Under the pieces are notes generated by a model that ran no database searches, was not told where the DNA came from, and saw only the letters and a list, made by a program, of their open reading frames with translations. Of a stretch of DNA of 64,000 nt, positions 52,201 to 60,513 are shown in pieces. A program made the position numbers and the translations under genes. Position 1 is the stretch's first letter; every line of letters begins with the position of its first letter. The DNA is from Halovivax gelatinilyticus (lineage in GTDB: Archaea > Halobacteriota > Halobacteria > Halobacteriales > Natrialbaceae), in assembly GCF_024300625.1 (NCBI RefSeq), contig NZ_CP101322.1:695992-759991 (forward strand), given 5' to 3'.

Positions 52201-53496
52201 CTACCGCAGACACGCGGCGACGACGCCGAGCATCTCCTCGCCGCGAACCTCGTCGGCGAAGAGCGGGACGCGCTTTACGTCCGTTCCTCGGAAGAGGTCC
52301 TGGGCCGCGCCGAGGGCGTTCTGCTGGACGTCCCATCGGCGCTGGCAGAAGGCACAGTCGTCGAGATTCGGGCTGAGAAACGCACCGTCTACTGCGTCGG
52401 TGACGGCCGCGAGCGGCTCCATCACGCGGTTGACGACCAGCGTTCCGACTGGAATCCCCGACGACTGCAGTTGCTCGCGCAATCGCTCGGACTCCATCAC
52501 GCTCATTTCCTCGGGGACCATCACGATGCGAAAGTCCGTCCGGTCGGGATCTCGCAAGGCCGCCCTGAGTCGCTCGATGCGATCGCTCAACTCACGCAGG
52601 TCGTCGACGTCGAAGGCGTCTTCGGCCTCGGTCCCCGCCCCGAACAGTCCCTTGAGTCCCTCGAACATGCTCCCGATTCGTTGACGGATGGTCAGCATAC
52701 GTCCGACCATCGAGTCGAGCAGTTCGGGCAGTTCGAGCAGCCGGAGCGTGTGGCCCGTTGGTGCGGTGTCCACCACGACGCGGTCGAACCGATCGTCGTC
52801 CAGATACTCGAGTAAGAGCTGGACGGCCGCCGCCTCGTCCGCGCCGGGCATCGTCCCGCCGAGCAGGCCCTCCATCGGATTTTCGCCGCCCATCGCCGTC
52901 GCGATGCCACCGAGTCCGTCCTCGCCGAACGGCCCCTCACCACCCTCGGCAAACGGGTTCGACTCACCGCCGGCGAACGGGCCCTCCTCGCCGCCAGCGA
53001 ACGGGCCCTCCTCGCCGCCAGCGAACGGGCCGGTACCGTCGCTGCCGGTCGCGTCGGTTCCCGACTCGAACCCACCGCCAGCGGTAAACGGCGTCTCGCC
53101 GGCTTCCATTGCGGCCTCCGGGTCGATCTCGACGCCATAAAGTGGAACGTCCTCGCGCAACCGTTCCGGGCTGGACGGGACATCCGTCTCCAGGGCATCC
53201 GAGAGCGAGTGAGCCGGGTCGGTGGAGACGACGAGCGTGCTGCGGCCGTCGCGGGCGCTGTCGAGCGCCGTCGCGGCCGCCATCGTCGTCTTACCGACGC
53301 CGCCCTTTCCGCCGTAGAGAACGTACGACGGGCCGTCAACCGGCTCGTCAGGGCCGGAGACGTCGACGTCGATCCGGCTGGCGTCGTCCGACGTCTCGAC
53401 GTCGATTCCGTCGTCGACCGACTCGGTCGGCGTCACCTCGATCTCGTAGTCGGCCGCTTCGTCCTCGTCGGCCGGTCCGACGTCGAGTCCGCTCAT
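52201..53496 (-). CDS. ArsA/Get3-type ATPase with Gly-Phe-rich repeats
   Basis: 431 residues from the ATG at 53494-53496. An acidic 55-residue N-terminus precedes the deviant Walker A YGGKGGVGKTTMA (about 61-73). Switch motifs follow: VVSTDPAHSLSDAL and VVDTAPTGHTLRLL; the late FLSPNLDDCAFCQRRW carries a C-x-x-C pair. Between about 140 and 215 lies a low-complexity insert with repeated GPFAGGEE units. It belongs to the Get3/ArsA family, which handles tail-anchored proteins or arsenite; there is no arsenite-type Cys triad visible, so a Get3-like chaperone is favoured. Confidence 0.88.
   Translation of the reverse strand: MSGLDVGPADEDEAADYEIEVTPTESVDDGIDVETSDDASRIDVDVSGPDEPVDGPSYVLYGGKGGVGKTTMAAATALDSARDGRSTLVVSTDPAHSLSDALETDVPSSPERLREDVPLYGVEIDPEAAMEAGETPFTAGGGFESGTDATGSDGTGPFAGGEEGPFAGGEEGPFAGGESNPFAEGGEGPFGEDGLGGIATAMGGENPMEGLLGGTMPGADEAAAVQLLLEYLDDDRFDRVVVDTAPTGHTLRLLELPELLDSMVGRMLTIRQRIGSMFEGLKGLFGAGTEAEDAFDVDDLRELSDRIERLRAALRDPDRTDFRIVMVPEEMSVMESERLREQLQSSGIPVGTLVVNRVMEPLAAVTDAVDGAFLSPNLDDCAFCQRRWDVQQNALGAAQDLFRGTDVKRVPLFADEVRGEEMLGVVAACLR
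52917..53040 (-). repeat. In-frame tandem repeats coding GPFAGGEE
   Basis: Within the Get3-like gene, 24-base units (reading GAACGGGCCCTCCTCGCCGC on the plus strand) repeat about three times nearly perfectly, with two weaker neighbours, giving GPFAGGEE, GPFAGGEE, GPFAGGES, NPFAEGGE and GPFGEDG. Confidence 0.8.
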
Positions 53497-53550
53497 GCGC
53501 GACGGTTGCGCGTCGAGACACGAGTATGCGTCGGTCGACACCGACGAGTC

Positions 53551-54651
53551 CTACGCGAAGTACGCGGCCAGGCGATCGGCCGCCTCCTCGGCTCGCGGCG
53601 TGACGAGCGCGAATCGGAGCCAGGGTTCGCACGTCTCGCCGAACGCGGCGCCCGGCATCCCCGCGACGCCCGCCTCGTCGATCAACCGCTCGACGTTCTC
53701 GAGCGTTCCCGGGTAGCCGTCGAACCGAGCGAGGACGTAGAACGCCCCGTCGGGGCGGGTATAGGCCGCGCCGGCCCGATCGAGCGCGTCGGTGAACGAG
53801 TCGACGCGCTCGCGAAGCAACTCGCGATTGGCCTCGTAGTAGGACGGTTCGGTCTCTCGTAACGCGCACAACACGGCGTACTGTGCCGGGCGGCTCCCGG
53901 CGACGTTGACGAGCATGTGGCGGCTCTTGGCGTCCTCGACGAGGTGGGGCGGGAAGATCCCGTATCCCACGCGAAAGCCGGTGATCGCGAGCGACTTCGA
54001 GAACGCGTTTGTGACGATTCGGTGGTCGGAGTCGACCGAGAGGGCGCTCGAAAACGTCCCCGAAAGATCGTAGTGATCGTAGACCTCGTCGGCGACGAGG
54101 ATCGCATCGTGGGCTTCGGCGATCGCGACGAGTTCGCGCACCGTCGACTCGGGATAGACGGCCCCCGTCGGATTGTTCGGCGTGTTGACGACGATCGCCG
54201 CGGTCTCGTCGCTCGCGAGTGCTCGCACGTCCGCCGGGTCTAGCTGACCGTCAGTGCCGGCCGAAACGTACCGCGGCGTTCCGCCGAGCATCGTCGCCTT
54301 TCCCGGATAGTACGAGTAGACCGGATCGGTCAGGATCACCTCGGAGCCCGCGTCGCGTTCTAACGCCCTGGCCATCGCGAGGTAGTTCGCTTCGCCCGCC
54401 CCGTTGGTCACGACGACCCGCTCGACGTCGACGCCCCGACGGGCCGCTATCTCGGCGCGAAGCTCGCGGATCCCCTCGCTCGGCGGGTACTGGAATCGAT
54501 CCGCGTCGAAATCGGCGTACTCCCTGAGTCCCTGGCGGAGCGCTTCGGGCGGCTCCCAGTCCGGGTTGCCGCTCACCATGTCGACGACGTCCCGATCGGC
54601 CTCGGCCGCGTAGGCCATCACGTGAAAGAAAAGCGGCGTCTCGTACTCCAT
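53551..54651 (-). CDS. PLP-dependent aminotransferase, class I/II
   Basis: 366 residues from the ATG at 54649-54651; a long upstream frame is rejected as Arg-rich. Fold-type I features: VVTNGAGEANYLAMA, NTPNNPTGAVY, VADEVYDHYDL (Asp binding the pyridine N), PLP lysine in NAFSKSLAITGFRVGY (about 228), and the C-terminal Arg in LRFALV. The substrate could be an aromatic, branched or aspartate-type amino acid. It lies 54 bases from the Get3-like gene on the same strand. Confidence 0.9.
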   Translation of the reverse strand: MEYETPLFFHVMAYAAEADRDVVDMVSGNPDWEPPEALRQGLREYADFDADRFQYPPSEGIRELRAEIAARRGVDVERVVVTNGAGEANYLAMARALERDAGSEVILTDPVYSYYPGKATMLGGTPRYVSAGTDGQLDPADVRALASDETAAIVVNTPNNPTGAVYPESTVRELVAIAEAHDAILVADEVYDHYDLSGTFSSALSVDSDHRIVTNAFSKSLAITGFRVGYGIFPPHLVEDAKSRHMLVNVAGSRPAQYAVLCALRETEPSYYEANRELLRERVDSFTDALDRAGAAYTRPDGAFYVLARFDGYPGTLENVERLIDEAGVAGMPGAAFGETCEPWLRFALVTPRAEEAADRLAAYFA

Positions 54652-54785
54652 GCCTGCCACCACGGGCGGCGGGGTCGTGGTTCTTTCGTCGCGGGCAGCG
54701 AGACGCGAGGTCAGCCCCACGACAAAAGGTGACACGAGCCGTGGGAAAGAATAACAGTCGTTCCCGTCGTCACCTCGATTCGGGT

Positions 54786-55163
54786 ATGACCGCCGCCGAC
54801 ACGATCGACGACGTCGATCCGATCGACCGACTCCGCACCTACTACGACCGAGTCGACGACGGAGACGTAGACGGCCTGCTCTCGCTGTTCGCCGAGGACG
54901 TCCGTTACGACCGTCCGGGCCGAGAACCGATCGAGGGAATCGATGCACTCCGGCGGTTCTACGAGCGGGATCGGCCGCTCGACGACGGTACTCACGACGT
55001 TCACCACGTCGTCGTCGACGGACCGTTCGCCGCCGTTCGCGGCGAGTTCACCGGACGACTCGACGGGAAACCGGTTTCGTTCGGCTTCGCCGACCACCAC
55101 GAGTTCGACGACGATGGACTGATCGCGACTCGATACACCTACACGGACCGCGACGCCGTCTGA
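54786..55163 (+). CDS. NTF2/SnoaL-like domain protein
   Basis: 125 residues with the cone-shaped NTF2-like pattern: IDRLRTYYDRVDDGDVDGLL, FAEDVRYDRPG, GIDALRRFYERDR and strands with AAVRGEFTG and GFADHHEFDDDG. Members act as small-molecule isomerases or binding domains. No catalytic assignment is possible. Divergent from the aminotransferase gene. Confidence 0.8.
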   Translation: MTAADTIDDVDPIDRLRTYYDRVDDGDVDGLLSLFAEDVRYDRPGREPIEGIDALRRFYERDRPLDDGTHDVHHVVVDGPFAAVRGEFTGRLDGKPVSFGFADHHEFDDDGLIATRYTYTDRDAV

Positions 55164-55242
55164 GCGCACCGTTCGTGGACCGCCCCGAACCCCAGTCCCG
55201 CCGATCGCCGGTTTGACTACCGCGGCCGACGTCACGCCGGAT

Positions 55243-55761
55243 ATGAACGACGACATCGATCGCGACCTTCCGATGCGGGTCGCCGACGCCCTCCGCGAGG
55301 CGAACGAGACGCTGGCGGTCGCCGAGTCGTGTACCGGCGGACTGCTCGGCGCCGCGCTGACGTCAATCCCCGGCGCGAGCGACTTCTTCGAGGCGGGACT
55401 GACGACCTACGCCTACGGGGCGAAGCGTCGCCACCTCGGCGTCACGCGCGAGGCGCTCGACCAACACGGCGCCGTCTCCGAGCCGGTCGCGAGACAGATG
55501 GCCCGCGGCGTCCGCGACGTCTGCGACGTCACCTGGGGACTCTCGATCACCGGCGTCGCCGGTCCGACCGGCGGCACCGAGGACAAACCCGTCGGAACTG
55601 TCTACATCGGTATCGCCTACGCCGGCCCGTGGGGGAGCGAATCATCGTTCGCGGAGGTGAGACGACACGCCTTCGACGGCGACCGAGCCGCCGTCCGCGC
55701 GGCGACGGTCGAGCGGGCGCTCGAAACGATCGTCGAGGCGGCTGAACGGACCGACCGGTAA
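55243..55761 (+). CDS. CinA C-terminal domain protein (NMN deamidase-like)
   Basis: 172 residues, a stand-alone CinA C-terminal domain: VAESCTGGLLGAALTSIPGA (active-site region), GLTTYAYGAKRRHLGV, SITGVAGPTGGTEDKPVGTV. Homologues remove ammonia from nicotinamide mononucleotide (PncC). TATA-like GGTTTGACTA is centred 29 bases before the ATG at 55243, supporting this start over an upstream Met at 55213. Confidence 0.9.
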   Translation: MNDDIDRDLPMRVADALREANETLAVAESCTGGLLGAALTSIPGASDFFEAGLTTYAYGAKRRHLGVTREALDQHGAVSEPVARQMARGVRDVCDVTWGLSITGVAGPTGGTEDKPVGTVYIGIAYAGPWGSESSFAEVRRHAFDGDRAAVRAATVERALETIVEAAERTDR

Positions 55762-55817
55762 CCCTATCGGAAATCGGGAGTCGACCGAACAGGTGACGAC
55801 TTTCGGCTGTAGATTCT

Positions 55818-55831
55818 GCGGCATATGCCGC
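55818..55831. promoter_or_regulatory. Perfect 14-bp palindrome GCGGCATATGCCGC
   Basis: A perfect palindrome in the gap between the CinA-domain gene and the DUF457-like gene, 57 bases after the former's stop. It could be an operator or part of a terminator. No T-run follows directly. Confidence 0.3.
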
Positions 55832-55893
55832 GAGCACGTCACCAATTCTAACGGTAGGCCCCGATTATAGCCAAGTTTTTGAAATGAGTGTCG

Positions 55894-55908
55894 TTTCGGT
55901 TTCCGAAA
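55894..55908. promoter_or_regulatory. Inverted repeat TTTCGG-TTT-CCGAAA
   Basis: Perfect 6-base arms with a 3-base loop, about 15 bases upstream of the TATA-like AAAGGTATTC (55921-55930) that precedes the DUF457-like gene. Position suits an operator. Confidence 0.35.
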
Positions 55909-55957
55909 AAGGCCAGAGGGAAAGGTATTCGTCGGTCGCGAAGTTCCTCTCGTGTGT

Positions 55958-56443
55958 ATGAACAAACGAGACCACGTCATGAACGCCGTCCTCCTGGGCG
56001 TGGGACTCGGCGCGCTGATCGAACCGAGCGGGGGCGAGGAGACCGCGCGGGCGATTCTCACCATCGGCGTCCCCGTCCTGCTCGGCGCGCTCGTCCCCGA
56101 CATCGACACCGTGATGGGGCGCCACCGAAAGACCCTCCACAACCTCCCGGTCCTCGTCGGCTTTCTCGCCTTCCCCTACGCGTTCGGTAACCTGGCGTAC
56201 GTCTGGATCGGCGTGTTGACTCACTACGTTCTGGACGTCGCGGGTAACACGCGCGGCATCGCGCTCTTTTACCCACTACTCGGCCGCGAGTACGGCCTCC
56301 CCGTCGGCGTGCCGGCCAACAGCCGATCCGCGGACATCGTCACGCTCGTGATCACCGCCGTCCAGCTCGCGGTCGCCGCGGTCGCCATCTACGGCATCGA
56401 CGAAGGCTGGATCGAGGCGGCACGGCCGGTGCTCGGGATCTAA
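55958..56443 (+). CDS. YdjM/DUF457-type membrane metal-dependent hydrolase-like protein
   Basis: 161 residues. It starts with the RDHVMNAVLLGVGLGAL pattern (His), has LGALVPDIDTVMGRHRKTLHN (D-x-D and two His) and THYVLDVAGN (H-x-x-x-D), the putative metal ligands of this membrane family. Four to five hydrophobic segments. The family is widespread and its activity is unproven. Confidence 0.85.
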   Translation: MNKRDHVMNAVLLGVGLGALIEPSGGEETARAILTIGVPVLLGALVPDIDTVMGRHRKTLHNLPVLVGFLAFPYAFGNLAYVWIGVLTHYVLDVAGNTRGIALFYPLLGREYGLPVGVPANSRSADIVTLVITAVQLAVAAVAIYGIDEGWIEAARPVLGI

Positions 56444-56462
56444 GTTGGAACGAAGGAGACGC

Positions 56463-57377
56463 TCACCGGTTGGCTTCCCACGCCTCACAGGGGTCCATGT
56501 CGTCCATTCGCTCGCCGTCGTATCGACAGTACGGGACCATTCCGGACGAGCCGCGCTGGTACTCGAAGTGGTGACAGTTTCCACAGTACTGATCGGCGGG
56601 TTCGGCGGGCGTCGTGCGGTCGCGCGGTGAATCCATCGGTGAGCTGATCTCCCGGGCGTCCGTTCCGCCGTCGCTCGTCGGCCGCGGACCGCCGCCGAGG
56701 CCGCTGGACGGGCCGGTCGCGACGTCTCGAGCGGCCGAAGCGACCGACGATGCGGCGTCCGAGACGCGCGAGGAGGGCGACTCGTCCGGCCGATTCGTCT
56801 GCGTCTCGACGTCGCCGTCCGGTGTGGCGCCCATCAGTCCGACGCCGCCCATCCCGCGGTCGCGTTCGACCTCGACGATTTTCGTCTCGCCGCGTCTGGT
56901 GACGTTCATCTCCAGGGCGCCGCCGGGGTCGTTTCGCATTTTGAAGTTAACGACGACGGTGAAGAGACACCAGACGGCGCTGAAGAGGCCGACGAGGTAA
57001 ACGACCGAGACGAAGAACGTCAGGTCCTGGCCGTGGCCGTCCCAGTGGTGCGGGTAGGCGTACGAGAAGAGCGCGACCCCGAGCAGACAGATGCTCGCAC
57101 TGATCGCGGCCGCCGCTTGCGCCCGTCGTCCGGCTGGCAGCACCGTAAACACGCCGACGAGAACGGCTGGGACGGCGAGTCCGCCGAGAATACCAGCGAT
57201 CTTGCGCGCGGCGTAGACGTCGCTCGCGACGAACGAGAAGAGGTCCGTCGTGACGACGAGAACCGCAACGATTCCGAGCACCGCGCTAGAGAGGACCAGC
57301 GCCGTTCCGGCGTAGAGCCGCTCGGGGCTCGTCACCTCCCGTTCCTTTCGTTCGTATACCTCCGAGAGGCTCGTCAT
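56463..57377 (-). CDS. Membrane protein with C-terminal cysteine motif
   Basis: 304 residues from the ATG at 57375-57377, 27 bases after a TATA-like AGTGTTTTGG. Four transmembrane helices lie in the first 150 residues (about 24-44, 60-80, 87-105, 122-145). A long Ser/Asp/Gly linker (190-260) follows, then a compact Cys-rich end: QYCGNCHHFEYQR, PYCRYDGERM and DPCEAWE, which may bind zinc or an Fe-S cluster. Family not certain (DUF7139-like from memory). Function unknown. Confidence 0.75.
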   Translation of the reverse strand: MTSLSEVYERKEREVTSPERLYAGTALVLSSAVLGIVAVLVVTTDLFSFVASDVYAARKIAGILGGLAVPAVLVGVFTVLPAGRRAQAAAAISASICLLGVALFSYAYPHHWDGHGQDLTFFVSVVYLVGLFSAVWCLFTVVVNFKMRNDPGGALEMNVTRRGETKIVEVERDRGMGGVGLMGATPDGDVETQTNRPDESPSSRVSDAASSVASAARDVATGPSSGLGGGPRPTSDGGTDAREISSPMDSPRDRTTPAEPADQYCGNCHHFEYQRGSSGMVPYCRYDGERMDDMDPCEAWEANR

Positions 57378-57510
57378 AACCGGGGCTTCGCACTCGCGAC
57401 CCAAAACACTACGTCAGACGCGCGTCACACGACACCGGCACGCGGCGACCGCGTCGGGCCGCATTCGAGGAAACGAAACCTTGAATCGACGGGCGCGAGA
57501 AGCCGTAACC

Positions 57511-57792
57511 ATGAGCGACGACGAGGATTCGGAACACCCGATCGAACTGGGCGAGCACACCCCCGTCGAAGGGGCTCCGCTGGCCCGGGTAGCGTCCCGG
57601 CTCCACTGGCCCATACAGGCGAGCGAGGTCGACCGCCTCGAGGGAGAGACCGTCCTCCGAACGCCCGACGGGCCGGTTAGGCTCGAAGACCTGCTCTCTG
57701 AAGTCGACGAGACCTACTTCGCAACGCGCCGGGAGTTTACGCGACACGTCCGCGACGTGATGGGAGACGGCCCCGTCCGGACCGCGGAGTAA
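57511..57792 (+). CDS. Small conserved protein, DUF5789-like
   Basis: 93 residues from the ATG at 57511, 30 bases after a TATA-like CCTTGAATC. It contains PLARVASRLHWPIQASEVDR and ETVLRTPDGPVRLEDLL. It matches from memory the haloarchaeal DUF5789 family. Function unknown. The next gene starts six bases after its stop, so they form an operon. Confidence 0.8.
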   Translation: MSDDEDSEHPIELGEHTPVEGAPLARVASRLHWPIQASEVDRLEGETVLRTPDGPVRLEDLLSEVDETYFATRREFTRHVRDVMGDGPVRTAE

Positions 57793-57798
57793 GCACCC

Positions 57799-58497
57799 GT
57801 GGCAGCCGACACGAAACGCTCAGCGTTCGACGTCGTCGGCGATCGACTCCCGACGCTCACCTGGGTGCAAAAGTCGCTGCTAACGGGGGCGGTGTTGACG
57901 ATCGCCTGGATGGCGTACGTACCATCTGACGTGGAGCGACGCGTCGTCTTCGATAGCGTCGTGCTGATCGGCGGGCCGCTGGCGCTCGGACTCACACACG
58001 GGAGACGGATCGGCTGGCGGGTAAATCGGCTGGCGGTCAGAAACGCGGTCTTGCTCTCGCTGTTCGTTCTCCCGTTTTACCTCATCGGGTCGACGCTGCC
58101 GACGATCCGGGAGTTCTACCCGATCTGGCGAACCGGCCCGGCGATAAACGAATTTCTCCCCCACGCCGTCCAGCTGTTCGTACTCGCGCTCGCCGCGGAG
58201 ACGTACTACCGCGGATTGCTCTGCGTCGGCGTCAAAGACATCGGCTTCAAAGCCGTCTTCATCAGCCCGCTTTTGTACATGTTCCACCACTGGGGGAAAC
58301 CGCCGATCGAATTCTTGCTCTCCGGTCCGACGGACGTCCTCTTCGGAGCGGTCGACTACAAGTCGAACTCCATCCTCCCGTCGGTGATCGCCCACGGCGT
58401 GGGGCTAGTGCTGCTGGACTGGCTCGTCCTCCACGACCCGCTGTTCGATCCCGAACCGGCGCTCGACGTACTCGAGTGGCTCCCCGTCGCGCTGTGA
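57799..58497 (+). CDS. CPBP-like membrane protein
   Basis: 232 residues from a GTG at 57799. About six hydrophobic segments. The segment LAAETYYRGLLCVGV aligns with the EExxxR motif of CPBP proteases but has Ala-Glu in place of Glu-Glu; FHHWGKPP and VIAHGVGLVL supply the two histidine motifs. It may be an active Rce1-like protease with a variant first motif or an inactive relative. Six bases downstream of the DUF5789-like gene. Confidence 0.75.
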   Translation: MAADTKRSAFDVVGDRLPTLTWVQKSLLTGAVLTIAWMAYVPSDVERRVVFDSVVLIGGPLALGLTHGRRIGWRVNRLAVRNAVLLSLFVLPFYLIGSTLPTIREFYPIWRTGPAINEFLPHAVQLFVLALAAETYYRGLLCVGVKDIGFKAVFISPLLYMFHHWGKPPIEFLLSGPTDVLFGAVDYKSNSILPSVIAHGVGLVLLDWLVLHDPLFDPEPALDVLEWLPVAL

Positions 58498-58543
58498 GGC
58501 GCCGACGACGAGGGGTTTTATTCTGCCATCGCGTGGGACACGT

Positions 58544-59011
58544 ATGGCCCTGCCATTCGATCCGGCCGACCTCGATCCGGCCGACTACGGCGAGAAACAG
58601 GCGATCATGGAGATGGATCACGAGGAGGCGATCGAACACGTCCGCACGGTGTGTACCGACTGCGGGTTCGGGATCCCCGTCGAGTTCTCCCCCTCGGAAC
58701 TGCTAAACGAGAAGGTGGATGCCGACCGGGATCCCTACTACGTCCTCGGAGCGTGTAACCCCGCGATCGCGAACGAGGCGTTAGACGAGACGATGCGCAT
58801 CGGCGGGCTCTTTCCGTGCAACGTGATCGTCTGGGAGGAAGCCCCGGGCCGCCAGCGCGTCTACCACGTGTCGATCATGAAAATCGCCCGCCTCCTCGGG
58901 ATGACACCGGATTCCGACGCCTGGGACGACATCGTCGACCGGACGGGCGAACTCGTCGAGGAAGTGTTCGACCGGCTCGATACGGTCGACGAGTCCGGGA
59001 CGGTTGCGTAA
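58544..59011 (+). CDS. DUF302-domain protein
   Basis: 155 residues. DUF302 features: DHEEAIEHVRTVCTDCGFGIPVEF, YYVLGACNPAIANEALDE given in part, and GLFPCNVIVWEE. Cysteines at about 37, 40, 67 and 88 may bind metal or form disulfides. The family is linked to thiol or metal handling without a proven reaction. TATA-like GGTTTTATT is centred 27 bases before the ATG. Confidence 0.88.
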   Translation: MALPFDPADLDPADYGEKQAIMEMDHEEAIEHVRTVCTDCGFGIPVEFSPSELLNEKVDADRDPYYVLGACNPAIANEALDETMRIGGLFPCNVIVWEEAPGRQRVYHVSIMKIARLLGMTPDSDAWDDIVDRTGELVEEVFDRLDTVDESGTVA

Positions 59012-59126
59012 CGGTCGGAACACCTCACCGATCCGTCGTCGACCGACGCGTCCGCGAGGGGTTCGGACGACACGTTCGCGCCGCGCGAACGTGAAAGCTT
59101 ATATGAACGTGACGACAGCCCGAACT

Positions 59127-60200
59127 ATGGACGTTCGGACCGGATTCTTCGCCGTGCTCGTGGTCGGTCTCGGCGTCGTCGGCTATCTGATGGTCGCGCC
59201 GTTTCTCCAGTACGTGCTCGGGGCCGCGCTGCTCGCGTTCGTCCTCTACCCGGTCCACAGACGGCTCGCCCCGCGCGTCGGCCCGCGCGTCTCCGCGATC
59301 ACGCTGACCGCCGCGGCGTTCGTGGTCGCGATCGTGCCGATGATCGTCTTCTCGCTCATCATCCTCTCGACGGCGCTCGAGTACGTAGACCGCATCGAAG
59401 AGGGCGATATCGAGGCGATTCACGAGTCCGCGCGCACCGTCATGATCGAACAGCTCGGACTGTCACCCCACGACGTCGCGGAGATCGAATCGACGATTCA
59501 GGGCGCCATCGAGGACGTCGGCTACACCGCCTCGGAGTTCGTCCTCTCGGAGCTCGTCGGCGTGATCAACACGACCATCCACACCAGCTTCGGGTTGATG
59601 ATCCTCGCGTTCTTGCTCTATTACTTCCTCGTCGACGGTCGCGAGTTCGTCGGCTGGATCCGGCAGGTGACGCCGCTTCGAAAACCGGTACAGAAGGAAC
59701 TCGAAGGCGAAATCTCGAACGTCACCTGGGCGGTGATCCACAGCCACCTGCTCGTCGCGATCGTCGAAGGGGTCCTCGGCGGAATCGGCCTCTACCTCGT
59801 CGGCGTCTCGAACGTCGCGTTCTGGACGGTCGTGATGATCGTCGTCTCGATCATGCCCGTCATCGGCGTCTGGCTCGTCTGGGCGCCGGCGGTCGGCTAC
59901 CTCCTGCTCACCGGCGACGTCGTCGGCGGCCTGCTGTTGCTCGCCTACGGGGTGGCCGTCCTTTCCGTCGTCGACAACTACCTCCGGGCCATCTTCGTCG
60001 ATAGAGGCTCCGGCCTCCATCCCGCCGTCGTCCTGGTCGGCGTCATCGGCGGAATCTACCTCCTCGGCATCCTCGGGCTCTTTCTCGGCCCGGTCCTGCT
60101 CGCCGTCTTCAAGGCGAGTCTCACCGTCTTCAGCGAGAACTGGACCGAGCTAGCGAGTCCGGAATCGGAGCCGACACCGACGCCCCAGCGGGCCGAGTAG
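59127..60200 (+). CDS. AI-2E family transporter-like membrane protein
   Basis: 357 residues from the ATG at 59127, 27 bases after the TATA-like AAGCTTATATG (59095-59105); an earlier Met at 59103 lies inside that box. About eight hydrophobic segments, with a soluble helical region between residues 85 and 140, and late motifs VSIMPVIGVWLVWAPA and NYLRAIFVDRGSGLHP. These are typical of the AI-2E/UPF0118 family, which includes autoinducer exporters and Na+/H+ antiporter-like proteins. The substrate here is unknown. Confidence 0.9.
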   Translation: MDVRTGFFAVLVVGLGVVGYLMVAPFLQYVLGAALLAFVLYPVHRRLAPRVGPRVSAITLTAAAFVVAIVPMIVFSLIILSTALEYVDRIEEGDIEAIHESARTVMIEQLGLSPHDVAEIESTIQGAIEDVGYTASEFVLSELVGVINTTIHTSFGLMILAFLLYYFLVDGREFVGWIRQVTPLRKPVQKELEGEISNVTWAVIHSHLLVAIVEGVLGGIGLYLVGVSNVAFWTVVMIVVSIMPVIGVWLVWAPAVGYLLLTGDVVGGLLLLAYGVAVLSVVDNYLRAIFVDRGSGLHPAVVLVGVIGGIYLLGILGLFLGPVLLAVFKASLTVFSENWTELASPESEPTPTPQRAE

Positions 60201-60206
60201 GCGACC

Positions 60207-60398
60207 TCAGGTCTCCGAGTCGTCCTCACCGTCTTCGGCAACCGCGTCGGTCGGCGACTCTCGCTCGCCCGCCTCGGCCATCGCTTCGAGGTCGCGTTCT
60301 GCGTTCTCTCTGACCCACGCCGCCATCCCGGCGAGTATCGACACCACCAGTACCGGGACCCCGATCAGGATCACGATGAGTAAGAGGAGTTCGAGCAC
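60207..60398 (-). CDS. Single-helix small membrane protein
   Basis: 63 residues from a GTG at 60396-60398, about 29 bases after a TATA-like GATTTTTACCC. One transmembrane helix (LLLLIVILIGVPVLVVSIL, about 3-23) and an acidic cytoplasmic-type tail. Function unknown. Convergent with the AI-2E gene. Confidence 0.65.
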   Translation of the reverse strand: MLELLLLIVILIGVPVLVVSILAGMAAWVRENAERDLEAMAEAGERESPTDAVAEDGEDDSET

Positions 60399-60456
60399 GG
60401 ATACTCAGACGGACGGTACGGGTAAAAATCCGTTCGCTTCGCGCGTCGTTCGGCGG

Positions 60457-60500
60457 TGGATCGGTTCGTAGAGCCAGCGACTGGATCGGTTCGTAGAGCC
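60457..60500. repeat. 19-bp direct repeat
   Basis: TGGATCGGTTCGTAGAGCC occurs at 60457-60475 and 60482-60500, period 25, between the small membrane protein gene and the 3' end of nreA. Two copies only. Confidence 0.85.
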
Positions 60501-60513
60501 GACGTTGTCGATC

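Noticed and set aside
60457-60500. CRISPR-like repeat
   Set aside because: Only two 19-base copies with a 6-base gap; no array.
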